The notes beneath the pieces are model-generated. The model saw only the letters and a list, made by a program, of their open reading frames with translations. It did not search any database and was not told where the DNA came from. Shown in pieces: positions 10,001 through 19,000 of a DNA stretch of 64,000 nucleotides; the stretch's first letter is position 1; each line of letters begins with the position of its first letter. The translations under genes and the position numbers were made by a program. Source of the DNA: Manganitrophus sp963718695 (GTDB lineage Bacteria > Nitrospirota > Nitrospiria > SBBL01 > Manganitrophaceae); assembly GCA_963718695.1 (NCBI GenBank), contig OY970371.1:868001-932000 (forward strand), given 5' to 3'.

Positions 10001-10369
10001 AAGGAAGAGGCGACCCTCGGGCTGCTCCGGAAGCTCGCCGCGATGGGATTGACGTTGACGATCGACGACTTCGGCAGCGGCTACTCCTCCCTCAGCTACC
10101 TGAAGCGGCTCCCGATCAGCAAGCTGAAGATCGATCATTCGTTTATCCGGAACATCACGACCGATCCGAACGACGCCGCCATCGCCGAGACGGTCGTCGC
10201 CATGGCGCGCAGCCTTCATCTGAAGGCGGTTGCGGAGGGGGTCGAAACCGAGGCGCAGCGGGCATTTCTCAACGCGATCGAATGCGACGAGGCGCAAGGT
10301 TATTTTTTCAGCCGGCCTGTCCCGCCTCAGGAGGTTGAGCGGTTGCTGGTGAGCGGAATACGGCTCTGA
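7034..10369 (+). CDS. REC-PAS3-GAF-GGDEF-EAL c-di-GMP turnover protein
   Basis: 1,111 residues, ATG 7034 with GAAAGAGG just upstream. Order: receiver (1-125, phospho-acceptor D59 in L-L-D-L-S-L-P-D), three PAS domains (about 132-250, 258-380, 388-505), GAF (515-670), GGDEF (about 680-845) and EAL (850-1105). The cyclase motif G-G-D-E-F is at 762-766 with an inhibitory-site R-E-G-D ahead of it. The EAL signature reads E-T-L at 890-892; D-D-F-G-S-G-Y-S-S-L and the E-G-V-E-T-E motif are intact. Both synthesis and hydrolysis of c-di-GMP look possible. It is a paralogue of the next gene. The input kinase is unknown; the neighbouring poly-PAS kinase is a candidate only by position. Confidence 0.92.
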   Translation: MSENPIRILLVEDNPPDARLIREMLVEAGMARFRIVHADRLAKALAALTEERLDVVLLDLSLPDAHGLETLKRVRTAAPGLPIVVLTHHQDEHLALQAVRMGAQDYLIKGDGRSAPLVRSIRHVIERKQAEEQYRILFESNPYPMWVLDPAAFVFISVNEAAVRFYGYTREETLAGTVRDLCASGEIPPLLKGGAKKGKDEAEPGSAKLSEWTLRKKDGTITTAEVTCRRIDFKGKEALLILANDITQRKKAEEALRESEARFHLIARATNDAVWDWDLASDALWWNERFKTMFGYKNEEIEPGIGSWSSRIHSEDKERVLLSIHAAIDRGEHAWSDEYRFRRSDGSYAAIFDRGHVVRDEGGRPIRMVGAMMDITERKRDEEALKENHQLLRAVIEGTPDAVYVKDRQGRYLMVNSAVARLFGTSFKEIIGRSDTHLLSNGTAGKITEEDRRVMSTGESRTFEEVVTTDERTRTFLSTKGPWRNHQGEIIGLVGISRDITERKEAEISLRAHDRQQAALAELGQQALAGLDFYTLLDKTAVRVADALETEYCKILELLPDGKTLLLRAGFGWKEGLIRIATLAANAESQGGYTLLEKGPVVVEDLRTETRFTAPSLLREHGAVSGISVVIPGASRPFGTLAVHSKDRRSFAQEEIRFLQVVANMLATAIARRRAEEMIQHQAYYDALTGLPNRSLMENHLSLALARADRHDDMVALMFLDLDCFKEINDTLGHLAGDQLLKAVSERLSTCVREGDTFARIGGDEFTVLLPEIDSIEKVTRVAERILGAFTPPFRLTRHELRVSASIGIALYPKSGHDAETLLRNADTALYRAKKQGRNTFCFFSPEMSQEAIGRMSLEGSLRKALEREEFFLDYQPQIDLKTGQIIGLETLIRWRRPDGKLIPPVEFIPLAEETGLIAAIWEWVLHAACVQMRDWQASGLPPVRIAMNLSPGQFHREDLVGTVSRALAHTGLSPNCLEFELTEKMLMRKEEATLGLLRKLAAMGLTLTIDDFGSGYSSLSYLKRLPISKLKIDHSFIRNITTDPNDAAIAETVVAMARSLHLKAVAEGVETEAQRAFLNAIECDEAQGYFFSRPVPPQEVERLLVSGIRL

Positions 10370-10447
10370 CACCGGCGCTTCGAGCCGAACGGAGGACGCG
10401 CGGCGGCGGTCCGAGGCCCAACAGATTTGTAGAAGAGGGGGTAGGAA

Positions 10448-13036
10448 ATGCCATCGGAGCAGATTAACGTTTTGCTGATTGAAGACAACCCGGCCGACGT
10501 CCGTCTCATTCAGGAGATGTTTTCCGACGTGAAGGAGTTCTCCCTTTCTCTGAAGTGCAGCGACCGGCTCTCGGCGGCACTCCAATCGCTTCAACAAGCG
10601 CCGCCCGACGTGATCCTCCTCGACCTCTCTCTGCCCGACGCTCAGGGGCTCGACTCTCTCGGGCAGCTACTGATCGTCGCGCCCGCGCTTCCGATCGTCA
10701 TTTTGACCGGCCTGAACGACGACCAGCTTGCGGTGAGAGCCATTCAATCGGGCGCACAAGATTATCTTGTAAAAGGGAAGGTCAGCAGCGACCTGCTCGC
10801 GCACGCCATTCCGTATGCCATCAACCGGAAGCGGGCGGAGGAGGCGCTTCGGCAGAGTGACGAGCGCTTCCGGCAGATTGCGGAGAACATCGCCGAGGTT
10901 TTCTGGATGCGCGATCAGAATCTCGCTCAGATGCTGTATATCAGCCCCGGTTATGAGAAAATCTGGGGTCGAACCTGTCAGAGCCTCTATGAGCAGCCGG
11001 CCGCCTGGCTCGATGCGATCCATCCGGAGGATCGAAACCGGGTCGAACGAGGGGCCCGGGAGGTCCCGAGTTCAGCCTATGATGAGGAGTACCGGATTAT
11101 TCAGCCGAATGGAACGGTTCGCTGGATCCGGGATCGGGCCTTTCCGGTGAAAGATACCTTTGGCCAGGTTTATCGGATCGCCGGCATCGCGGAGGACATC
11201 ACCGAGCGCAAAAAGATCGAAGCGCTGCTTGAATCCCGCGCTCACCGTCAGGCGGTCGTCGCCGATCTGGGTCAGCGGGCTCTCTCGGGGATTCCCCTCC
11301 AGACGTTGATGAATGAGACGCTCGCCCTGGTCGCTGAGACGCTGGAGGTGGAATACTGCAAAGTGCTCGAGCCGCTTTCGGACGGGAGCGCGTTGCTGCT
11401 GACGGCGGGGGTCGGATGGAAGGAGGGCATGGTCGGACGGATCAAGGTCGGAATCGTTGAAAACTCCCAGGCCGCCTATACCCTCGCCTGTAACGAACCG
11501 GTCGTGGTGGAAGATCTCCGGACGGAGGAGCGGTTCAGCGTGTCGTTTTTACTGTATGATCATGGGGCCGTCAGCGGCATGACCGTTCTTATTCCGGGCC
11601 CGAATTATCCGCATGGGGTCCTGGGGGCGCACACGAAGCGGCGGCGCACCTTCAGCAAAGAGGATGTGCTTTTCCTCCAATCGATTGCCAACGTCCTTGC
11701 CGCCGCCATTGAGCGGAAAGAGGCGGAGGAGCGGATTGAGCACCAGGCGTACCACGATGCGCTGACCAGCCTCCCGAATCGGCTGCTGCTCGAAGATCGC
11801 CTCTCGGTTGCCGTGGCGCAGGCCCATCGAAACAAGGAGAAGCTTGCGGTCCTTTTAGTCGATCTCGATCGCTTCAAAGTCATCAACGACACCCTCGGCC
11901 ATGCCACCGGAGACGAACTGCTCCGGGTGGCGGCGACCCGCTTCATGAACTGCGTCCGGGAAGGGGACACCGTCGCCCGGATGGGGGGAGATGAGTTTGC
12001 CGTGCTTCTGCTTGCGTTGGACGGCGATGAGAGAGCGACTCAAATCGCCGGCCGGATCGCCGCTTCTCTCAACCCGCCGTTCCATCTCGACGGCCGCGAC
12101 CTCTTTGTGACCGCCAGCATCGGGATGGCGGTCTATCCGGATGCGGGATTCAACGCACAAACGCTGCTCCGGCATGCCGACATCGCCCTCTACCGCGCCA
12201 AAGAGCAGGGAAGAAATACCCTCCGCTGTTTCTCTCCGAACATGAGCGTAAAGGCCGTGGATCGATTGTCGCTTGAGAGCGCGCTGCGGCAGGCGCTGGA
12301 GCGCCGGGAGTTTCTCCTCCACTATCAGCCTCAGGTCGATCTCAAGAGTGGAGCGATCATCGGATTTGAGGCCCTCGTTCGATGGCGCCGGCCGGAGATC
12401 GGATTGATCTCCCCGGCGGAATTTATTCCGCTGGCGGAAGAGACCGGCCTGATCGTTCCGATGGGGGAGTGGATCTTGCGCGCCGCGTGTGCTCAAAATA
12501 AGGCCTGGCGGAAAGCCGGTTTTTCGCCGATGCGGGTCGCCGTCAACCTCTCCGCGCGCCAGTTTCGTCAGGACGATCTGGTGGAAACGGTCACCCGCAT
12601 TCTCAAAGAAACCGATCTCGATCCGACCGCCTTGGAGCTCGAATTGACGGAGAGTATCTTGATGGGAAAGGAGCAGCGCATTCTCAGCATGCTCCGTGAG
12701 CTGTCCACCATGGGGATTCAGCTCTCGATCGACGACTTCGGCACCGGTTACTCCTCGCTCGCCTATCTGAAGCGTTTCCCGATCGGCAAGCTGAAGGTCG
12801 ATCAACTCTTTGTCCGTAACATGACGACCGATCCGAACGACGCCGTCATCGCCCAGACGGTGGTCGCCATGGCCCACTCCCTTCGTCTGAAAGCGGTGGC
12901 GGAGGGGGTTGAGACCGAGGCGCAGCTCGCTTCCCTTCGGTCGATCGGGTGTGATGAGATGCAGGGATATCTCTTCAGCCGTCCCCTCCCCGCCGAAGAA
13001 GCCACCCAGCTGCTGGTCGAAAATAAAAAGCTTTGA
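10448..13036 (+). CDS. REC-PAS-GAF-GGDEF-EAL c-di-GMP turnover protein
   Basis: 862 residues, ATG 10448 after a GTAGGA site. Receiver (1-122, D59), one PAS (about 135-255), GAF (265-415), GGDEF (425-590, G-G-D-E-F at 513-517 with R-E-G-D upstream) and EAL (595-855, E-A-L at 641-643, D-D-F-G-T-G-Y-S-S-L and E-G-V-E-T-E intact). It aligns with the neighbour at 7034 from REC through EAL but has one PAS instead of three, so the pair looks like a tandem duplication followed by PAS gain or loss. All catalytic signatures are canonical, so this copy may be bifunctional or phosphodiesterase-dominant. Confidence 0.93.
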   Translation: MPSEQINVLLIEDNPADVRLIQEMFSDVKEFSLSLKCSDRLSAALQSLQQAPPDVILLDLSLPDAQGLDSLGQLLIVAPALPIVILTGLNDDQLAVRAIQSGAQDYLVKGKVSSDLLAHAIPYAINRKRAEEALRQSDERFRQIAENIAEVFWMRDQNLAQMLYISPGYEKIWGRTCQSLYEQPAAWLDAIHPEDRNRVERGAREVPSSAYDEEYRIIQPNGTVRWIRDRAFPVKDTFGQVYRIAGIAEDITERKKIEALLESRAHRQAVVADLGQRALSGIPLQTLMNETLALVAETLEVEYCKVLEPLSDGSALLLTAGVGWKEGMVGRIKVGIVENSQAAYTLACNEPVVVEDLRTEERFSVSFLLYDHGAVSGMTVLIPGPNYPHGVLGAHTKRRRTFSKEDVLFLQSIANVLAAAIERKEAEERIEHQAYHDALTSLPNRLLLEDRLSVAVAQAHRNKEKLAVLLVDLDRFKVINDTLGHATGDELLRVAATRFMNCVREGDTVARMGGDEFAVLLLALDGDERATQIAGRIAASLNPPFHLDGRDLFVTASIGMAVYPDAGFNAQTLLRHADIALYRAKEQGRNTLRCFSPNMSVKAVDRLSLESALRQALERREFLLHYQPQVDLKSGAIIGFEALVRWRRPEIGLISPAEFIPLAEETGLIVPMGEWILRAACAQNKAWRKAGFSPMRVAVNLSARQFRQDDLVETVTRILKETDLDPTALELELTESILMGKEQRILSMLRELSTMGIQLSIDDFGTGYSSLAYLKRFPIGKLKVDQLFVRNMTTDPNDAVIAQTVVAMAHSLRLKAVAEGVETEAQLASLRSIGCDEMQGYLFSRPLPAEEATQLLVENKKL

Positions 13037-13143
13037 AGATAAATAAGGAATCCGTATTAAGGATTCCATTTCCTCTTTCTCAATCCTCCATTCTTCATTG
13101 CCTGATCCGGTAGTGATTCAGGCTGAATCGGTTTCCGGGGGGG

Positions 13144-13195
13144 CCTTCCCGCGCAGGCGGGAATCGAGTGATTTAAAACCGCTTTCGCGGGCATG
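13144..13195. repeat. REP-like palindromic intergenic repeat
   Basis: TTCCCGC 13146-13152 and GCGGGAA 13157-13163 form a 7-bp hairpin with a GCAG loop, followed by a second small hairpin (CCGC-TTTC-GCGG) and CGGGCATGAC. The general shape of these short intergenic palindromes is common in bacteria. It lies between the EAL gene and the next promoter and may act as a 3' stabiliser or weak terminator. Confidence 0.5.
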
Positions 13196-13249
13196 ACTGA
13201 CGCACTTCGGAATTTCAAAACGAGTCTCTCCCTCCTTGTCTTCGCTCCC

Positions 13250-13278
13250 TTGCAGATGCATCTCATCGCGCCTATAAT
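13250..13278 (+). promoter_or_regulatory. sigma-70-type promoter of the ferredoxin/MBL gene
   Basis: TTGCAG (13250-13255), 17-base spacer, perfect TATAAT (13273-13278). The gene start at 13303 leaves a leader of about 18 bases. Confidence 0.6.
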
Positions 13279-13302
13279 GAATCTCTCACTCGGGAGAGTC
13301 AA

Positions 13303-14178
13303 ATGGCCAACCTTAAGAAACGGCTTGCGACCAATGTGGCCGGCAATTTCTTTGTCGATTCCACCTGTATCGACTGCGATACCTGCCGGCAGCTCGCTCC
13401 CGAGAGCTTCGAAGCGGTAGGGGAGTATTCGGCGGTCGTGCATCAGCCGGAGGGAGAAACGGGGCTGCATCAGGCCTATCAGGCGTTGTTGGCCTGCCCG
13501 GTCGGCTCGATCGGGACGGAGCGGAGCGACAAGTCCCGGCTGCAGGAGGCGATGAAGAGTTTTCCCCTCTTTCTGGAGGACGGGGTCTACTATAACGGGT
13601 TCAACTCGGAGAAGTCGTTCGGCGGCAACAGCTACTTCATCCGCCATTCTGCCGGCAATTGGCTGATCGATTCGCCGCGTTATCTGGGGCGCTTAATCAA
13701 TGCCTTTGAGGAGCTGGGCGGGATTCGGACGATCTTTCTGACGCATGAAGACGATGTCGCCGATTCGTCCCGGTATGCGAAACATTTCGGAGCGACGCGC
13801 ATCATTCATCGGGCCGATGCCGCGGCCGCGCCGGGGGCGGAGTGGATTGTGGACGGAGCGGAGCCGATTGTCGTTTCGGAGCCGTTTCGGATCATTCCGG
13901 TTCCGGGGCATACCGAAGGGAGCATGGCCTTGCTTTACGACGGGCGATTTCTTTTTTCAGGCGATCATCTCTGGTGGGAGCGGGACGGCAAGGGACTCGG
14001 CGCGCCGGAACGGCTGGTGTGGGACGGGGAGCGTCTGGTCGAGTCGGTCGCGAAGCTGCTCGATTATCGCTTCGAATGGGTGCTTCCCGGTCACGGCGAT
14101 CGCATTCGCCTGCCCGCCGATGAGATGACGGCGCACTTAGAGCGGTTGCTTCAGCGGCGTCGCGCGATGCGGCCCTAG
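13303..14178 (+). CDS. Ferredoxin-like domain fused to metallo-beta-lactamase-fold hydrolase
   Basis: 291 residues, ATG 13303 with GGGAGAG upstream. The N-terminus (about 15-75) is ferredoxin-like: S-T-C-I-D-C-D-T-C-R-Q-L-A-P and later A-C-P-V-G-S-I. The rest (85-285) has the MBL fold with T-H-E-D-D-V-A-D in place of the canonical HxHxDH loop, H-T-E-G-S, G-D-H-L-W-W and a final P-G-H-G-D. The first metal loop has Glu in place of its second His. An electron-transfer role coupled to hydrolysis or a redox sensor is plausible; the substrate is unknown. The 3' end overlaps the convergent gene by 42 bp. Confidence 0.85.
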   Translation: MANLKKRLATNVAGNFFVDSTCIDCDTCRQLAPESFEAVGEYSAVVHQPEGETGLHQAYQALLACPVGSIGTERSDKSRLQEAMKSFPLFLEDGVYYNGFNSEKSFGGNSYFIRHSAGNWLIDSPRYLGRLINAFEELGGIRTIFLTHEDDVADSSRYAKHFGATRIIHRADAAAAPGAEWIVDGAEPIVVSEPFRIIPVPGHTEGSMALLYDGRFLFSGDHLWWERDGKGLGAPERLVWDGERLVESVAKLLDYRFEWVLPGHGDRIRLPADEMTAHLERLLQRRRAMRP

Positions 14179-14439
14179 ATTGATCTTCAATCGGTGTTGG
14201 CGGGCACTCTCGAGGGTCAACTCGTACTCGCGGAGGAGGGTGTCCCGCTCTTGAAGAATTCCATCGAATAAAGCCTCGTCGCTTTCGGAAACTTCTTCCA
14301 ACGCTTTCTTATAGTAGTTGGCTTCGGTTCGGGCGAAGAGCGCTCCATTTCGAATGGAGATGGCTTTCTGTATCAGAAATAAAATGACGACTGCTTGTAA
14401 AAGGATCAATCCGACTAAAATTCGCTTTGAAACACCCAT
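14137..14439 (-). CDS. Small membrane-anchored hypothetical protein
   Basis: ATG at 14439 has GAGGGAG just upstream; a TTG at 14460 would add seven residues and overlap the upstream TGA. About 100 residues: one N-terminal hydrophobic segment (I-L-V-G-L-I-L-L-Q-A-V-V-I-L-F-L-I) followed by a charged helical region rich in Glu. I do not recognise a family. It is the second gene of a two-gene minus-strand unit, and its 3' end overlaps the convergent MBL gene. Confidence 0.55.
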   Translation of the reverse strand: MGVSKRILVGLILLQAVVILFLIQKAISIRNGALFARTEANYYKKALEEVSESDEALFDGILQERDTLLREYELTLESARQHRLKINLGPHRATPLKQPL

Positions 14440-14456
14440 TACTCCCTCATTCTGAT

Positions 14457-14792
14457 TCAAGGACCGACGGTCCTCTTTTTCTTTTGCTGTGTTGCGACCA
14501 AATGCATCTCGGCCAAGACTTTGAAGAAGGTTCCCATCCCCAGCTTCGCCTGCTCTTTCAGCTTGGGATCCAGGTCGCCGTGGCGCGTCATCAATTCAAG
14601 ACCTTCTAAATAGATCAGGGCCTGCCGGTAGTAGCGTTGGATCGGCCCCTTCTTTCCTCCTTCGGTCTGCTTGATGGCGGTCATGACGATCTGGTACGTT
14701 CGCTGCCAGAAATAATCAAAAAGCGCTTCATCCGTGGTAAGGGAGCGGTCATTCTCCTTTGCGGTCGGTTTCCGTAGGCGGTCAACGAGCAT
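14457..14792 (-). CDS. Hypothetical helical protein
   Basis: 111 residues, ATG 14792 with AGGAGA about six bases upstream. It is predicted soluble and helical (T-D-E-A-L-F-D-Y-F-W-Q-R-T-Y, then Y-Y-R-Q-A-L-I-Y-L-E-G-L-E) with a basic tail. No recognised domain. It lies directly upstream of the small membrane protein gene, so the two are probably co-transcribed. Confidence 0.6.
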   Translation of the reverse strand: MLVDRLRKPTAKENDRSLTTDEALFDYFWQRTYQIVMTAIKQTEGGKKGPIQRYYRQALIYLEGLELMTRHGDLDPKLKEQAKLGMGTFFKVLAEMHLVATQQKKKRTVGP

Positions 14793-15097
14793 CGATCTCT
14801 CCTGGCTTGCGAGGAATGGCGGCGGCGACCATTTTCTCTAAAGATGAATAATCCATCCTGGGATCAAAAATGCCGTATTCTACAATTCCAACAGAGGATA
14901 TGCAATAGAAAAATACCTGAAGGAAGAAAAAAGCTGTTCCGCATCTCCCGTTCCTTCGGCCGGCTTCTCCCCGAGCCGACGATGCGACCCGGCAACGACG
15001 ACGGCCCTGAAACCGACCTTTGTTTTGTGGTAAGATCAAAACCCAGGAATCAAGATGAATCGGCTCGGATGAATCGACTCGATTGATGGGGGTCCTC
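14793..15097. other. Divergent intergenic region ahead of msrA
   Basis: Separates a minus-strand gene from msrA. A weak promoter for msrA is possible (CTGAAA 15007-15012, TAAGAT 15031-15036, 18-base spacer). A 14-bp unit is repeated in tandem at 15054-15067 and 15068-15081 (GATGAATCGGCTCG, then the same with one change). No supported gene. Confidence 0.4.
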
Positions 15098-15727
15098 ATG
15101 AAAAGATCCGGATCAAAGGCGGTAGGGTGGGTGATAGGGCTGTGGATGATCATCGCCTCGTTGGCGGTTCACGCCGCGACGCCGGCCGCCCCGCTCGAAA
15201 CCGCGACCTTCGCCGGGGGCTGTTTTTGGTGTATGGTCCCCCCTTTCGATCAACTGAAGGGGGTGGTCTCCGTGACCTCCGGCTATACCGGCGGCCATGT
15301 GGAGGCGCCGACCTATGAACAGGTCACGGCCGGGGGGACGGGACACGCCGAAGCGGTGCAGATCGTATATGATCCGAATCTGATCGGTTATGACAAATTG
15401 CTGGCGATCTTCTGGCTCAACATCGACCCGGTGGCGGTCAACCGGCAGTTTTGCGATTCCGGGGAGTCGTACCGGAGCGAGGTTTTCTATCACAATGAAA
15501 TGCAGAAACGTCTGGCGGAGCAGTCGAAAGCGGCCATCGAGAAATCGGGGCGCTTTCGGGAGCCGATCGCGACGAAGATCACCGCCGCCTCCCCTTTCTA
15601 CAAGGCTGAGGACTATCACCAAGATTTTTATAAGAAAAGTCCGGTCCGCTACAAGTTTTATCGTTATCTTTGCGGACGGGATCAGCGTCTCGAGGAATTG
15701 TGGGGGAGGGCTCAGGCCGGCCACTGA
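15098..15727 (+). CDS. msrA: Peptide-methionine (S)-S-oxide reductase, exported
   Basis: MsrA reduces methionine-S-sulfoxide in proteins. The motif G-C-F-W-C (C42, C45) holds the catalytic Cys, and G-Y-T-G-G, F-W-L-N-I-D-P, G-x-x-Y-R-S and Y-H-Q-D-F-Y are family hallmarks. ATG 15098 is preceded by a run of G; ATG 15086 and TTG 15083 are alternatives. The first 27 residues form a signal peptide (K-R-S-G-S-K, a hydrophobic stretch, then V-H-A-A), so this copy works in the periplasm. The length (209 residues) is normal for the family plus a signal. No MsrB domain is fused. Confidence 0.95.
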   Translation: MKRSGSKAVGWVIGLWMIIASLAVHAATPAAPLETATFAGGCFWCMVPPFDQLKGVVSVTSGYTGGHVEAPTYEQVTAGGTGHAEAVQIVYDPNLIGYDKLLAIFWLNIDPVAVNRQFCDSGESYRSEVFYHNEMQKRLAEQSKAAIEKSGRFREPIATKITAASPFYKAEDYHQDFYKKSPVRYKFYRYLCGRDQRLEELWGRAQAGH

Positions 15728-15747
15728 GGTTTTGGAATGAGACCCTT

Positions 15748-15960
15748 TCATCCGGAAAGATCGATCCGGACCGAGTTCACCCTTCCTACACGAATCAACT
15801 TCCTGCCGATCTTGTCCTTCACGTAAGACCCCCCCTTCTTAAATAGAGATACACCGCTTGTATCCGAAACGATGTTTCCAGAGAGAATCCCAAAACAGAA
15901 CCCTCCTTTTTCTGGCCCCGACGTTGCAATGTGCCCCCCGCAGTCACTGAAGCCATCCAT
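15748..15960 (-). CDS. Small ORF of uncertain reality
   Basis: A 70-codon frame between msrA and the protease gene. The product has alternating hydrophobic strands (S-G-N-I-V-S-D-T-S-G-V, then Y-V-K-D-K-I-G-R-K-L-I-R-V-G-R-V) and looks protein-like rather than random, but I know no family and see no clear ribosome-binding site. It could be the remnant of a longer beta-rich protein. The rest of 15728-16046 shows nothing else. Confidence 0.25.
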   Translation of the reverse strand: MDGFSDCGGHIATSGPEKGGFCFGILSGNIVSDTSGVSLFKKGGSYVKDKIGRKLIRVGRVNSVRIDLSG

Positions 15961-16046
15961 TTCGGATGTTGCCGGTCTCTACGGGGAGCGCTGCCTCCTT
16001 CCTCGGCAATGTCGACGAATCACAACGAATCAAGGAGGATCAAGCA

Positions 16047-19000
16047 ATGAAAAAGAATCGGTCGGTACCCCACTGGGGTCGGTATTGTCGGGAAGTCTTT
16101 TTTTTCCTGGCCGTCGCGGTTTTCTTCGCGATCGGCCTCTTCGGGATCACGCTCGCTTACGCGGCGCCGGTGACCGGGACCAAGAAAGTCGTCGTCCTTC
16201 GGGTTCACTTCGCCGATTATGCGGCGAATTCCCGTTACTCCCTCGCGCATGTTCAGGGATTTTTCGGGAACCTCGATACCCTTTGGCAGAATACGTCGTA
16301 CAGCACCATCACGATCGACTCGGTGGTCTCGGATCTCTACGAGCTCCCCGACAACCGTAATCTCTATGTCGATGATTTTGCGGACGGGGATCTCTCCAAT
16401 GGGGGAAAGTTCTCCAAGGTCCTCACCGATGCGATCGCCGATTCTCCGGCGGGGCTTGATTGGACGAATGTCGATGCGGTGATGGTCGTCATGGCCGAAA
16501 CCAACGCGGCCCAGTTCCACCGCGGCCAGGCGACAAAATGTAATTTGCCGATGGGCCCCGGCGGGGCGACGAAATTGGTCGGCTGTGCCATCTTCAGCGA
16601 AAACCCCACCGAAAGCGATCTTCAGGTCTGGGGCCGCTGGGCGCACGAAATGGGGCATGCCTTTCAACAGGGGGGACCGGCCCATCCGAGCAACTACAAC
16701 AATGAGTTCGAGCTGATGGACAGCAACTATCCCGGCCAGACCGGCGTTTTCGAGAAGCAAGACCACGCCGGCTTTCCGGGGTGGTTACCCGGAACGAAAT
16801 ACCAGCGCTTCACCCCGCCGAGCGGCGGAGGGTTCGCGGAGATCTGGGCGATGGAGTATCCCCCCGTCAACTTGCCGAACATTCAGGCGGTGAAAGTGGA
16901 AATCACGGCGAACTTTTACTACCTGATCAGTGTGCGGCGGCGGGTCCTCGGCGACGATTTAAACGGCGACTTCACCCCCGTCGGGATTCCGGCGGAAGGG
17001 GTCTTGATCGAGCGGGTTTCGGAGGGATCGGACCCCTGGGTCACCGTGATCGGCCCCGGCGGCTCCGGCGGGACCTGTACCGCCCCCGGCTGTAACCGGA
17101 ATGCGCTCTGGCAGGAGGGAGAAACGTACGACGGCGGCGCGGATGGGGTTTTCATCAGCATCGTGAAGAAATCCGATCCCGACCATTATTTTATCCGGGT
17201 CGCCTATGAGAAGCAGACCTTCCAGCCCGACGTGATGTTAAATCCCTGGACCGCGCCGCCGGGCAACACCTGGGAGACGACCGACATTTGGGTCGACAGC
17301 CCGGTCAACGGCTATGGAACCTATCGGTATGGCACCTGGGCCGATGGAAGCGGCGGGACCGTGCCGACCGGCAACGGCGACGACCCGGCCGTCGGTCAGG
17401 TCAATCGCCTTTACGCCCGCGTTCGGAATGTCGGCTTCTCTCCGGCGACCGACGTGGTGGTCAACTGGGAGATTACCGATCCCCCCGGTGTCGGCATTGC
17501 CGGGGCGAACGGATGGGCCCTCATCGGAACAGTCGACAAGAACAGCTTTCCGGGACTGGCCAACATTCCGGCCGGCGGGTTTGTCGATGTCTACGTCGAG
17601 TGGACGCCGAATTTCACCGTCTCGGCGGCCGACATGGCGGCGGGGATCTTTGCCTTTCACACCTGTGTCCGGGTGAAGCTGAATCAGGTGGCGGGCGAAA
17701 CGGTGTTCGGCAATCAAGACGGCGACCGGGAACAGGAGAACATCTCTTATTTCCAAGCGGTGTCGCCGGGGGCGCCGGGCGGCGCCACCTATAAACATGT
17801 GATCCGCCTGCGCAACGACGACCTGGTGAATAAGAAAATATTTTATCTCTCATATCTCTCGACCTTGCCTTCGGATTGGAAGGTCGATTTCAACGGCGGG
17901 GTGCAGGGGGTCGAGCTTTTACCGAACGAGATGCGGGAGCTTCCGATCACGATCGAGCCGGGGAGCAATCAACCGATCGGCAGCGTCTACGGTGTCGATG
18001 TCTCCGCGTCAAGCCTGCGGCTGTTGAAGAACGATCTGAATCCGAAAGATCAACATCCGGAATTTAAACCGCTCGGCGGGGTTCGGGTGGAGGCGCGCGT
18101 TTTGGCCCCGGTGAAGGTGAAGTGCCGGGCGTTTCGGGATCCGAACGGAATCATTCGGGTCAGCGGCGACTTTTTCGCCACCCCCGACTTCGGAACGGTT
18201 CTCTCGAAATATTATCACCCGGAGCAGCCTTGGCCGGTCTTGATCGTGGGGGTGGCCGACGGCCGCTTCCTCGATCCGTCAAAGCAGGTCGTGACGGTTG
18301 CCAAGGATGGATCGTTTCAAGGTGTTTTGCGACCCGATCGGGTTTCGGCGCAGCAGATCGCCTGCATGTTTGCCGGAACGACGGAGTTGGCCAGTGCCGC
18401 GAGCGGCTATATCGTTCCGACGAATCTGGTCAGCGGGATCGACTTGACCGAAACGGCCGTGAGCAATCCACCGTCCGCGGTTGTGTTGGGCGCCGGTTTT
18501 GCGGTGACCGATACAGTCTTCAACCAGGGGGCGGCGGCATCGGGGAGCTCGACGACCCGATACTACTTCTCCACCGATACACTCAAGAGTGCGACCGACA
18601 AACTCTTGACCGGCAGCCGTATCGTGCCGGCCCTCGTCTCCGGCGCGACCTCGGCCGGAACGGTCACCGTCAAAGTCCCCGCCGGAATCGTGTCGGGGGC
18701 CTATTACCTCCTCGCCTGCGCGGACGACACCAAGGTGGTCGCGGAGAGCAACGAAGCGAACAACTGCCGCCCTTCCAAGACGGTCGTGAAGGTGAGCGCC
18801 GCTGATCTCGTCGAGACAGCCGTGAGCGACCCGCCGGCGAGCGCCTTGAAGGGAAGCAGCTTCTCGGTGAAGGACAACGTTCAAAATATCGGGAATGCCG
18901 CGGCCGCTCTTTCGGCCACCCGCTATTATCTGTCGCTCGACACCCTCCGGAATGGCGGAGATGTTCTTCTGACCGGCGGGCGGTCGGTCCCCGCTCTGAA

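Noticed and set aside
14782..15153. 123-codon minus-strand frame between the helical gene and msrA
   Set aside because: Overlaps the msrA signal-peptide codons and the upstream start region, has no ribosome-binding site and no protein-like pattern.
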